A stretch of DNA of 5,772 bases from Syntrophaceae bacterium CG2_30_49_12 (GTDB lineage Bacteria; Desulfobacterota; Syntrophia; Syntrophales; CG2-30-49-12), in assembly GCA_001873675.1 (NCBI GenBank), contig MNZP01000048.1:1-5772 (forward strand), written 5' to 3'. The position numbers and the translations under genes were made by a program. Under the pieces are notes generated by a model. That model saw only the letters and a program-made list of their open reading frames with translations. It was not told the origin of the DNA and did not search any database. Shown in pieces: positions 1-5,772 of the stretch (within the stretch, counting starts at the first letter, position 1; every line of letters starts with the position of its first letter).

Positions 1-50
1 TGGCTTGCGCTCTTCATATTTCTCGAGATAGCCAGCAATAGGAATCCACG

Positions 51-93
51 TCTAACCTTGAACCGTGAACCCCGGAACTTTGAACCTGAATAG
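51..93. repeat. Degenerate 7-bp tandem repeat (TTGAACC-like)
   Basis: Reading the plus strand in 7-base steps gives TCTAACC (51-57), TTGAACC (58-64), GTGAACC (65-71), a one-base slip, CGGAACT (73-79), TTGAACC (80-86) and a partial TGAATAG (87-93). The shared core is GAAC(C). On the minus strand it reads as GGTTCAA-like units just downstream of the lyase gene. It has no hairpin potential and makes no convincing protein. Short GGTTCAA-type tandem tracts are, from memory, familiar in intergenic DNA of Geobacter-like genomes, but I cannot confirm a match here. The rest of 1-115 holds nothing I can support. Confidence 0.55.
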
Positions 94-115
94 TTACGAT
101 AAAAATATCATCAAA

Positions 116-994
116 CTAAATATTTAAAGAGACATCCGGAAGAATGTCCTGGAGATACAGGGTGACATCGAGAAGTTTTTGCACACTGATTCCTGTTTCC
201 ACGGCCATCTCATTGAACATAAAGACCATGTCTTCGGTGGCCACATTTCCCGAGGCCCCCGGTGCAAAAGGGCATCCACCCAACCCGCCTATGGAAGATT
301 CAAAAGACCGTATCCCCGTCTCATAGGCCTTAAGGGTATTGGCCAGACCGAGTCCCCTCGTATTATGAAAATGTACGCCGAAATGAATCTCCGGAAACTT
401 CTCCATACATGCACGGGTGATCTGTTCAACCAGTTTAGGATTGCCAAAGCCGACGGTATCACAAAGGGTTACTCTCCCGACCCCGATTGCTGCTACTGCC
501 TCCACGTACCGGAGGATATCCTCAACTTTTACCTGCAATTCAAAAGGACATCCAAAGACTGTAGCCAGGGCAACAGAGATATCCGTATCAGGATTAAACG
601 ATAGTTCTCTCTTTATAATCTTCAAGGATTCGATAGATTCCTCGGGAGTTTGCTTTACATTATGGAGATTGTGCAAGCGGCTGACGGAAAAGAAAAAAAC
701 AAGATTTCTGATCCCGCTTTTTAGGGCATCCCGCAACCCCTGAAGATTGGGGACCATCGCGGTCAAGGTGATGCCTTTAAGATCAAGGATGCCGGCGATT
801 ACCTCTCTAATATCTTTAAATTGGGGGATTGCTTTCGGAGAGACAAATGATCCTATTTGCATCTCCCTGATCCCACAGGCGGCCAACTGTTTGATAAGGG
901 AGATTTTTCCCCTCGTGTCAACATGTACGCTTAGATTTTGCAGACCATCCCGGGGGCCGACTTCAACGATCTTAACTCTTTCCTTAGGTGGCAT
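116..994 (-). CDS. Hydroxymethylglutaryl-CoA lyase family protein (HMGL-like TIM barrel)
   Basis: This 292-residue protein is close to the usual bacterial HMG-CoA lyase length (about 300). The family cleaves 3-hydroxy-3-methylglutaryl-CoA into acetyl-CoA and acetoacetate with a divalent metal, the last step of leucine breakdown. Visible hallmarks are VGPRDGLQN near the N-terminus (R15, D16), IGSFVSPKAIPQ (48-57), the metal-ligand pair H208 and H210 in VHFHNTRG, and the family signature GGLGGCPFAPGASGN (236-250) with catalytic Cys241 and metal-ligand Asn250. These match human R41, D42, H233, H235, C266 and N275. Odd: the usual S-A/V-S-E motif reads SVSR (103-106), with Arg for Glu. The ATG at 992-994 has an AGGGGA site (minus strand, 1009-1004) about 10 nt upstream. 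It is a cytosolic enzyme, transcribed away from serC. A lyase acting on a related hydroxy-acyl-CoA is possible, and no leucine-pathway gene lies nearby. Confidence 0.9.
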   Translation of the reverse strand: MPPKERVKIVEVGPRDGLQNLSVHVDTRGKISLIKQLAACGIREMQIGSFVSPKAIPQFKDIREVIAGILDLKGITLTAMVPNLQGLRDALKSGIRNLVFFFSVSRLHNLHNVKQTPEESIESLKIIKRELSFNPDTDISVALATVFGCPFELQVKVEDILRYVEAVAAIGVGRVTLCDTVGFGNPKLVEQITRACMEKFPEIHFGVHFHNTRGLGLANTLKAYETGIRSFESSIGGLGGCPFAPGASGNVATEDMVFMFNEMAVETGISVQKLLDVTLYLQDILPDVSLNI

Positions 995-1036
995 AGGTTA
1001 ATTTCCCCTATAGTTCGTTTGCTATAACCAAATATC

Positions 1037-1065
1037 TTGAGTAATCATAGCAATGCTGATATAAT
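1037..1065 (+). promoter_or_regulatory. Extended -10 promoter for serC-serA-purA
   Basis: A perfect TATAAT (1060-1065) is preceded directly by TGA (1057-1059), an extended -10 TGN motif. A TTGAGT -35 (1037-1042, matching TTGA of the consensus) sits at the optimal 17-bp spacing. Transcription would begin near 1071-1072, leaving a leader of about 30 nt. That is too short for a riboswitch or attenuator, so any control here should be at initiation. The surroundings are strongly AT-rich. This is the best promoter in the window by sequence and the natural start of the three-gene unit. Confidence 0.7.
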
Positions 1066-1071
1066 TTTCAA
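1044..1071 (-). promoter_or_regulatory. Candidate sigma70 promoter for the HMGL-like gene
   Basis: Read on the minus strand there is a -35 TTGAAA (1071-1066), a 16-bp spacer and a -10 TATGAT (1049-1044). These match the TTGACA and TATAAT consensus at 5/6 positions each. The start point would be near 1037, giving a leader of about 42 nt before the ATG at 994. The element overlaps the serC promoter almost completely. This is a sequence match only. Alternative TATA-like boxes such as TATAGC nearer the gene exist but lack a good -35. Confidence 0.5.
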
Positions 1072-1092
1072 ATATATTCTTTTTAAAAAGTG

Positions 1093-1098
1093 AGAGGA
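1093..1098 (+). promoter_or_regulatory. serC ribosome binding site (decides the start)
   Basis: The AGAGGA at 1093-1098 overlaps the codons right after a possible GTG start at 1090, so that GTG would have no upstream Shine-Dalgarno site. The GAGG core (1094-1097) lies 4 nt before the ATG at 1102 and 10 nt before the ATG at 1108. Both in-frame ATGs are usable, and the spacing does not clearly choose between them. Confidence 0.6.
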
Positions 1099-1101
1099 AA
1101 G

Positions 1102-2235
1102 ATGTTCATGCATAATCCAAATTTCAGTTCAGGCCCCTGCAGCAAGAGGCCGGGATGGAGCCTTGAGACTTTGAAAGATGCTCCGGTCGGTCGTTCCCAT
1201 CGTTCTGCCCTCGGGAAGGAAAAGCTGGCGGAGGCGATCTCGGCAACGAAAAGAATCCTAAGAATCCCGGGGGACTATCTGGCCGGGATATTACCCGGCT
1301 CGGACACAGGGGCATTTGAGACTGCCATGTGGACCCTCCTCGGCCCGAAGCCGGTGACGGTGCTGGTATGGGAGAGTTTCTCCGAAGGCTGGGCAGCGGA
1401 CATTGCCAAACAGTTGAAACTCAATCCCACGATTAAGAGGGCTGATTATGGCAAGATTCCCGACCTGAAAGAGGTGGACTGGTCGCATGATGTCGTCTTT
1501 GTTGCCAACGGCACCACGAGCGGCGTTAAAATTCCCGACTGGGACTGGATTCCATCGGCCAGGGAGGGGCTTACCCTTTGCGATGCCACCAGCGCCGTTT
1601 TTGCCATGACTATTGACTGGTCAAAGGTGGACGCCCTGACTTTTTCCTGGCAGAAATGCCTCGGTGGCGAGGCCGGCCATGGCATGCTCATCTTGAGCCC
1701 CAGGGCCATTGCCCGTCTTGAATCTTATGATCCCCCCTGGCCCCTGCCCAAGATCTTCCGCCTGAAAAAGGAGGGGAAGGTCAACCGGGCTATCTTTGCC
1801 GGGGATACCATCAACACCCCTTCCATGCTCTGTGTGGAGGATTATCTTGATGCGCTGAAATGGGCGGAGGAAATCGGACTGAACGGTCTCATCAAGAGAA
1901 GTCAGGAAAATCTTGAGGTCATAGAGGAATGGGTCGCAAAGACAGAGTGGGCCGATTTCCTGGCCGCTTCCCCCGATATTTGCTCTACCACCTCGGTCTG
2001 TCTGGCCGTTGCCAATGAAAAATTTAAGGCCATGCCCAGGGAGGAGCAGGTAAAATTTCTCAAGGATATTACCGGTACCTTAAGCAGGAATAATGTGGCA
2101 CATGATATAAATTCCTACAGAGATGCCCCCCCGGGGGTTCGTTTCTGGTGCGGCCCCACGATTGAAGCAGCAGATATAAAATATGCTCTTGGCGAACTGG
2201 AAAGATTTTACAACCAAAAGATCGCCGGGCGCTGA
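1102..2235 (+). CDS. serC: Phosphoserine aminotransferase, SerC_2 (alphaproteobacterial/Methanosarcina) subtype
   Basis: A PLP-dependent fold-type I (class V) aminotransferase that converts 3-phosphohydroxypyruvate plus glutamate to O-phosphoserine in the cytosol, step two of serine synthesis. From the ATG at 1102 it has 377 residues. The N-terminus NPNFSSGPCSKRPGWS (5-20) and GRSHRS (30-35) are hallmarks of the SerC_2 subtype rather than the E. coli type. Asp161 in LCDATSA should contact the PLP ring nitrogen, and Lys185 in FSWQKCLGGEAGHG is the Schiff-base lysine. GTTSG (137-141), NTPS (238-241) and RFWCGPTIE (347-355) are also typical. An upstream in-frame GTG (1090) adds four residues but overlaps the ribosome binding site. 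The ATG at 1108 is a real alternative, since the homologous region begins about there. It is first in an operon with serA 53 bp downstream, and that pairing supports the function. No truncation or missing key residue is seen. Confidence 0.93.
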   Translation: MFMHNPNFSSGPCSKRPGWSLETLKDAPVGRSHRSALGKEKLAEAISATKRILRIPGDYLAGILPGSDTGAFETAMWTLLGPKPVTVLVWESFSEGWAADIAKQLKLNPTIKRADYGKIPDLKEVDWSHDVVFVANGTTSGVKIPDWDWIPSAREGLTLCDATSAVFAMTIDWSKVDALTFSWQKCLGGEAGHGMLILSPRAIARLESYDPPWPLPKIFRLKKEGKVNRAIFAGDTINTPSMLCVEDYLDALKWAEEIGLNGLIKRSQENLEVIEEWVAKTEWADFLAASPDICSTTSVCLAVANEKFKAMPREEQVKFLKDITGTLSRNNVAHDINSYRDAPPGVRFWCGPTIEAADIKYALGELERFYNQKIAGR

Positions 2236-2288
2236 TCAGGATAAGGGGTTTATGTTTCCGGCCCCTGACTTCAAGGAGGAAAAGCTTA

Positions 2289-3872
2289 ATGAAAAGAGTT
2301 CTTGTAACCGATAACATTGCCGCCGAGGGTGTAGAGATATTTAAAAAAATGCCGGGGATTGAGGTTGACGTCATGCTGAATCTTACCCCCGATAAACTCA
2401 AAAAAGTTATTAAGGATTACGATGGTCTGACCATCCGGAGCGCTACAAAGGTCACCAGGGAGATTATTGATCATGCGGAAAGACTCAGCGTGATCGGGCG
2501 GGCCGGGACCGGTCTCGATAATGTGGATGTCGCCGCTGCCACGAAGAGAGGTATCGTCGTCATGAACACCCCCGGTGGTAACACCGTTACAGCAGGGGAG
2601 CACGCCGTTGCCATGATGCTCTCTCTTGCCCGAAAGATCCCTCAGGCCACGGCGTCCATGAAAGCGGGAAGGTGGGAAAAGAGTAAGTTTATCGGCACGG
2701 AATTCTGTAATAAGACCCTGGGGATTATCGGCATAGGAAGGATTGGCAGCATTGTCGCCGACAGGGCACAGGGTCTGAAGATGAATATCATCGCCTATGA
2801 CCCCTTCATATCACCGGAGACGGCGGAAAAGACAGGAGTCACCCTTGTTGCCATGGATGAGCTTTTAAGCAGTTCCGATTTTATCTCGGTACATCCCCCG
2901 CTGACGAAGGAAACGAGGGGAATCGTCAATGCCGATGCTTTTGTTAAGATGAAGAGGGGGGTTTTCATTGTTAACTGCGCCCGTGGGGGGATTGTCAATG
3001 AAAGAGACCTTTACGATGCCCTTATCTCCGGAAAGGTTGCTGGCGCCGCCCTCGATGTCTTTGAAGAGGAACCCACCAAAAATAGAGAGCTTCTCGCCCT
3101 CGACAATGTAATCTGTACGCCCCATCTCGGCGCCTCGACCGATGAGGCCCAGACCAATGTGGCTGTTGCCGTTGCCGAACAGATTGCGGCTTATCTTACA
3201 AGAGGGGAAATCAAAAATGCCGTCAATTTCCCCTCTGTCAGCGCCGAGTTACTGAACGTGATCCAGCCCTATCTGATCCTGGCGGAGAAGTTGGGGAAAT
3301 TCGAATCTCAACTGGTCTCGGGCGGCATCAGGGAGGTCATTGTAGAGTACAACGGGGAAATTTTGAACTATAACACAGCTCCCATCACCATTTCCCTGCT
3401 GAAGGGACTTCTGACCCCCATACTCAACGAAACTGTCAATTACATCAATGCGCCCCTGGTGGCAAAGGAGAGGGGCATCAAGGTAGTGGAAACAAAGAGC
3501 AGTGAGGTTAAAGACTATACGAGCATGATAACTCTTACCATTGAGACCTCTCAGGAGGTAAGTTGCGCGGCAGGCACCATCTTCGGACGTCAGGATCCGA
3601 GGATCGTGAGGATCAATAAATTTACCCTTGAGGTCGTTCCGGAAGGCCATATGCTGGTACTGTGTACCTGTGACAGGCCCGGCGTCATAGGTAACATCGG
3701 CGCCACCCTCGGAGATAATCTTGTCAATATTGCGAGACTCCACTTCAGCCGCGAACAGGCTGACCAACAGTCCCTGGTTGTGCTGAGTACCGATGGTATG
3801 GTAAGCGATGATGTGCTTAATAAGCTCCGGGGGCTGCCCCATGTCATTTCCGTGACCCCTCTTGAGATGTAG
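2289..3872 (+). CDS. serA: D-3-phosphoglycerate dehydrogenase, long ACT-domain form
   Basis: Catalyses NAD-dependent oxidation of 3-phosphoglycerate to 3-phosphohydroxypyruvate, the committed step of serine synthesis. The 527 residues match the type-I long form (about 525). In order: an N-terminal substrate-domain part with RAGTGLDNVD (71-80); a Rossmann NAD site GIGRIG (148-153) followed by acidic Asp171; the catalytic trio Arg232 (NCARGG), Glu261 (FEEEP) and His279 (PHLGAST), which aligns with M. tuberculosis R233/E262/H280; a substrate-binding intervening domain at about 315-450; and a C-terminal ACT domain at about 455-527 with CDRPGVIGNIG. The ACT domain is the usual seat of L-serine feedback inhibition; inhibition here is inferred from the family. 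The ATG has AAGGAGGA (2273-2280) 8 nt upstream. The gap from serC holds only a weak AGGGG/CCCCT inverted repeat (2244-2248 and 2262-2266), and purA starts 17 bp downstream, so serA is the middle gene of the operon. Confidence 0.97.
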   Translation: MKRVLVTDNIAAEGVEIFKKMPGIEVDVMLNLTPDKLKKVIKDYDGLTIRSATKVTREIIDHAERLSVIGRAGTGLDNVDVAAATKRGIVVMNTPGGNTVTAGEHAVAMMLSLARKIPQATASMKAGRWEKSKFIGTEFCNKTLGIIGIGRIGSIVADRAQGLKMNIIAYDPFISPETAEKTGVTLVAMDELLSSSDFISVHPPLTKETRGIVNADAFVKMKRGVFIVNCARGGIVNERDLYDALISGKVAGAALDVFEEEPTKNRELLALDNVICTPHLGASTDEAQTNVAVAVAEQIAAYLTRGEIKNAVNFPSVSAELLNVIQPYLILAEKLGKFESQLVSGGIREVIVEYNGEILNYNTAPITISLLKGLLTPILNETVNYINAPLVAKERGIKVVETKSSEVKDYTSMITLTIETSQEVSCAAGTIFGRQDPRIVRINKFTLEVVPEGHMLVLCTCDRPGVIGNIGATLGDNLVNIARLHFSREQADQQSLVVLSTDGMVSDDVLNKLRGLPHVISVTPLEM

Positions 3873-3889
3873 ATAGGAGGAAGTTCCTT

Positions 3890-5203
3890 ATGGCGAGTGT
3901 TGTAGTTGTCGGCGCCCAATGGGGTGATGAAGGCAAGGGGAAGGTCGTTGATCTCTATGCAGAGGAGGCCGATGTAATTGCGAGATTCCAGGGGGGCAAC
4001 AATGCAGGTCATACCATCGTTGTAAAAGGTGAAAAAACCATCCTGCACCTGATTCCCTCCGGTATTTTGCACGACCATAAGATCTGCATCATCGGAAATG
4101 GGGTTGTCGTGGATCCCGTGGTTCTGATTGAGGAGATTGACACACTTGAAAAGCGGAAGATTTTCCCCCTGCACACAAAACTTTTTGTAAGTGAAAGTGC
4201 CCACGTGATCATGCCCTATCACCGGAGGCTGGATGTGGCCCGCGAGTCTCATGGGACGGGTAAAAAGATAGGAACCACGGGAAGGGGCATCGGACCTGCC
4301 TATGAAGATAAGGCGGCACGGGTCGGAATCAGGATCTGTGATCTCCTTGATGCAGAGGTGTTTAAGGAAAAATTGAAGAGGAACGTGGAAGAAAAAAACT
4401 TCTACCTCACCAGGCTCTTCCGGGAAGAACCGGTGGATGGCGAGGCGATTTACGATGAATACCAGGCATACGCCGAACGTCTCCGAGGCTACGTGGCAGA
4501 CACATCTCTGATTATCAATCAGGAGATCAAAGAGGGGAAGAAAATCCTCTTCGAGGGCGCCCAGGGGACACATCTCGATATTGACCACGGCACCTTTCCC
4601 TTTGTTACCTCTTCCAATACCGTCGCCGGCAGCGCCTGCTGCGGCGCCGGTGTCGGGCCGACAACTATCGGCGCAGTTATTGGAATTTGCAAGGCTTACA
4701 CCACGAGGGTAGGGGAGGGACCCTTTCCTACTGAAGGAACCTGCGAATTTTGCGACCGACTACAGGAGAGAGGACAGGAATTTGGCGCCACAACAGGCAG
4801 GAAACGCCGATGCGCCTGGCTGGATATAGTCCTTGTCAGGCAGGCAATCAGGGTTTCGGGTGTGACGGGACTTGCACTAACCAAGCTCGATGTCCTCACC
4901 GGAATCGAAAAATTGAAAATCTGTGTCGGTTACAGGACACCGTGGGGGGAGGAATTTACCGCCTCTGTTCCTGCAAACCAGCGTGTATTTGAACAATGCC
5001 GGCCGATTTATGAAGAAATGGACGGCTGGACGGAAGATATCGGTGAGGCCAGGTACATAAAAGAACTGCCCAAAAACGCAAGACGATACATCGAAAGATT
5101 GGAAGCGCTTGCTGCCACTGAAATGATACTCGTCTCCGTGGGAGCGGGCAGAGAGGAGACGATCATCCTGAAAAATCCTTTTAATCAGGTGAAACTCTCA
5201 TAG
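3890..5203 (+). CDS. purA: Adenylosuccinate synthetase
   Basis: Joins IMP and aspartate using GTP to give adenylosuccinate, the first committed step to AMP. The 437 residues compare with 432 in E. coli. The phosphate-binding loop GAQWGDEGKGK (8-18) carries catalytic Asp13, and GHT places catalytic His41, both at E. coli numbering. Further family blocks are IGTTGRGIGPAYEDK (127-141), FEGAQGTHLDIDHGTFPFVT (221-240), VGPTTIGAVIGICKAYTTRVG (255-275), TTGRKRRCAW (301-310, usually CGW), the guanine-binding TKLDVL (331-336) and SVGAGREETI (416-425). The ATG has AGGAGG (3875-3880) 9 nt upstream. It starts 17 bp after the serA stop, which implies co-transcription and co-regulation of serine and adenylate synthesis. 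No frameshift or lost catalytic residue is seen. Confidence 0.97.
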   Translation: MASVVVVGAQWGDEGKGKVVDLYAEEADVIARFQGGNNAGHTIVVKGEKTILHLIPSGILHDHKICIIGNGVVVDPVVLIEEIDTLEKRKIFPLHTKLFVSESAHVIMPYHRRLDVARESHGTGKKIGTTGRGIGPAYEDKAARVGIRICDLLDAEVFKEKLKRNVEEKNFYLTRLFREEPVDGEAIYDEYQAYAERLRGYVADTSLIINQEIKEGKKILFEGAQGTHLDIDHGTFPFVTSSNTVAGSACCGAGVGPTTIGAVIGICKAYTTRVGEGPFPTEGTCEFCDRLQERGQEFGATTGRKRRCAWLDIVLVRQAIRVSGVTGLALTKLDVLTGIEKLKICVGYRTPWGEEFTASVPANQRVFEQCRPIYEEMDGWTEDIGEARYIKELPKNARRYIERLEALAATEMILVSVGAGREETIILKNPFNQVKLS

Positions 5204-5251
5204 AGAACCCGTCCCTTGAGAAAAAGGATAGACTTTCTACAAAAATTTCCC

Positions 5252-5298
5252 TTGACATCTCAAGAGCTTGTTGTTAGGAGGGCACACCCCACAATAAT
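5252..5298 (+). promoter_or_regulatory. Possible promoter region for tRNA-Lys
   Basis: Two candidates overlap. The first is a perfect -35 TTGACA (5252-5257) with a poor -10 TAGGAG (5275-5280) at 17 bp. The second is TTGTTA (5271-5276) with AATAAT (5293-5298, 5/6 matches) at 16 bp, which would start transcription near 5305, just ahead of the tRNA at 5313. No strong terminator separates purA from the tRNA, so read-through from the operon is also possible. Confidence 0.35.
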
Positions 5299-5312
5299 CA
5301 TATCATTTTAAT

Positions 5313-5385
5313 GGGCCGTTAGCTCAGATGGTAGAGCAGCGGACTTTTAATCCGTTGGTCGGGAGTTCGAGTCTCCTACGGCCCA
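5313..5385 (+). tRNA. tRNA-Lys (anticodon UUU)
   Basis: A complete 73-nt cloverleaf. The acceptor stem GGGCCGT (5313-5319) pairs fully with ACGGCCC (5378-5384), with discriminator A5385. The D stem is GCTC/GAGC (5322-5325 and 5334-5337) with an 8-nt loop containing GG. The anticodon stem GCGGA (5339-5343) pairs with TCCGT (5351-5355) with one G-T pair, and its loop CTTTTAA places the anticodon TTT at 5346-5348. The variable loop is 5 nt. The T stem GGGAG/CTCCT has one G-T pair and loop TTCGAGT. It decodes AAA and AAG. CCA is not encoded, since the discriminator is followed by TTTT, so CCA must be added after transcription. Confidence 0.97.
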
Positions 5386-5470
5386 TTTTCCGATTCAAAA
5401 AGCGCCCGATAAATGTTCCCTTTCTCCTGCCCGGTTTTGTTATTGTTTGCCAATTTTACCGCCTTGAAGA

Positions 5471-5487
5471 GAAACTATTATAGTTTC
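5471..5487. repeat. 17-bp near-perfect palindrome
   Basis: GAAACTAT (5471-5478), a central T, then ATAGTTTC (5480-5487) form an 8+1+8 inverted repeat with no mismatch. Neither strand has a T-run after it, so it does not look like an intrinsic terminator. The stretch 5386-5547 otherwise shows no gene. Confidence 0.6.
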
Positions 5488-5539
5488 AGCAAAAACTTGC
5501 TTGGATTTTAGCGTAAATATCCATTTTCTACAATAAAAG

Positions 5540-5556
5540 TTGTCATTTTATGACAA
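5540..5556 (-). terminator. Weak hairpin at the 3' end of the RlmD-type gene
   Basis: TTGTCA (5540-5545) and TGACAA (5551-5556) can form a 6-bp stem with a 5-nt loop, overlapping the TAA stop of the minus-strand gene. On the minus strand it is followed by ACTTTTATTG, a short T-tract. On the plus strand it is followed by GAATTTTTC. The stem is AT-rich and weak, so this is at best a modest terminator, possibly working in both directions in this convergent region. Confidence 0.3.
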
Positions 5557-5772
5557 GAATTTTTCTCTTTCAAGGAGCGCGATTACCTCGATATGCGCGG
5601 TCTGGGGAAACATATCCACCGGTTGTAAGGATCTTAACTTGAAGCCGCAATCGGTGAGGCAGCGGATGTCTCTGACCTGGGTTGCGGGATTGCAGGACAC
5701 ATACACCAGTCTTCTAACCCCCGTTTTCCTTACCGCATCAAGCACAGCCCTGCTGCAGCCGCCTCTTGGCGG
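5548..5772 (-). CDS. 23S rRNA (uracil-5-)-methyltransferase, RlmD/RumA family (C-terminal part only)
   Basis: The visible 74 C-terminal residues belong to the TrmA/RumA family, which uses S-adenosylmethionine to methylate C5 of a specific uridine in RNA. The frame stays open through the right window edge. It starts with PPRGGCSRAVLDAV, matching the family's DPxRxG motif that follows the SAM-binding domain. Then come VYVSCNPAT with the catalytic nucleophile Cys (E. coli RlmD C389), a conserved Arg-Asp (RDI) and the C-terminal block DMFPQTAHIEVIALLER. A GTG inside this stretch (5745) is not a plausible start, because conserved sequence continues upstream of it. The fragment cannot tell RlmD from RlmC or a dual-site RlmCD enzyme, so no symbol is given. 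It is convergent with the tRNA-Lys gene. Confidence 0.9.
   Translation of the reverse strand, partial: PPRGGCSRAVLDAVRKTGVRRLVYVSCNPATQVRDIRCLTDCGFKLRSLQPVDMFPQTAHIEVIALLEREKFLS

Noticed and set aside
1..51. A short minus-strand open stretch at the left edge reading TWIPIAGYLEKYEERKP
   Set aside because: It looks protein-like, but it opens right after an in-frame TAG and has no ATG, GTG or TTG before the window edge. A decayed gene remnant is possible but unsupported at 17 codons.
98..109. GATA-AAAA-TATC hairpin downstream of the lyase stop as a terminator
   Set aside because: The stem is only 4 A/T-rich base pairs, too weak to call.
179..604. A 141-codon plus-strand open frame opposite the HMGL-like gene
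   Set aside because: It overlaps the catalytic Cys and His regions of a convincing enzyme on the other strand and its protein has no recognisable features.
2244..2266. AGGGG/CCCCT inverted repeat between serC and serA as an internal terminator or attenuator
   Set aside because: The stem is 5 bp with a 13-nt loop and no T-tract follows; it probably does not stop transcription.
3249..3842. A 197-codon minus-strand open frame inside serA
   Set aside because: It is fully antisense to the SerA intervening and ACT domains, with no recognisable domain, so it is a shadow frame.
3590..4588. A 332-codon minus-strand open frame spanning the end of serA and the first half of purA
   Set aside because: It lies opposite highly conserved SerA and PurA motifs and across their junction, its protein resembles no family I know, and its openness is explained by codon bias of the genuine genes.
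5219..5238. AGAAA/TTTCT stem after purA as an operon terminator
   Set aside because: Five A/T-rich pairs with a 10-nt loop and no T-run after it; not convincing.
5301..5306. TATCAT as the -10 box of the tRNA
   Set aside because: There is no -35-like hexamer 16-18 bp upstream, and initiation would fall at the first tRNA base.

Overview
The window reads as ordinary chromosomal core-metabolism DNA from a mesophilic bacterium of medium G+C content. Protein character, clear Shine-Dalgarno sites and gene content suggest a Desulfobacterota-type (Syntrophus/Geobacter-like) anaerobe. That placement is an inference from gene types and intergenic style, not something a marker gene here proves. I see no CRISPR array, insertion sequence, phage gene or toxin-antitoxin pair.

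Layout, left to right. Positions 1-115 are intergenic and hold a degenerate 7-bp tandem repeat. A minus-strand gene (116-994) encodes a hydroxymethylglutaryl-CoA lyase-family protein. A 107-bp AT-rich divergent region (995-1101) separates it from three plus-strand genes. It carries a good extended -10 promoter for the right-hand genes and an overlapping candidate promoter for the lyase. The plus-strand genes are phosphoserine aminotransferase of the SerC_2 subtype (1102-2235), long-form D-3-phosphoglycerate dehydrogenase with an ACT domain (2289-3872) and adenylosuccinate synthetase PurA (3890-5203). Gaps of 53 and 17 bp, strong ribosome binding sites and no visible terminator between them indicate one operon. 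A tRNA-Lys(UUU) gene (5313-5385) follows on the same strand. At the right edge, on the minus strand, lies the C-terminal 74 residues of an RlmD/RumA-type RNA uridine-5-methyltransferase (5548-5772), cut by the window end.

Functionally, SerA oxidises 3-phosphoglycerate to 3-phosphohydroxypyruvate and SerC transaminates it to phosphoserine. Serine made this way feeds glycine and one-carbon units into purine synthesis, and PurA commits IMP to AMP. The serC-serA-purA unit therefore joins serine/C1 supply to adenylate synthesis. The final serine step (SerB) is not in the window. The lyase is transcribed away from this unit, and nothing in the window shows its pathway.

The points most worth a second look are the overlapping divergent promoters, the heptamer repeat at the left end, a 17-bp near-perfect palindrome between the tRNA and the methyltransferase gene, and the altered SxSE-like motif of the lyase. 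None of them amounts to a new biological system.
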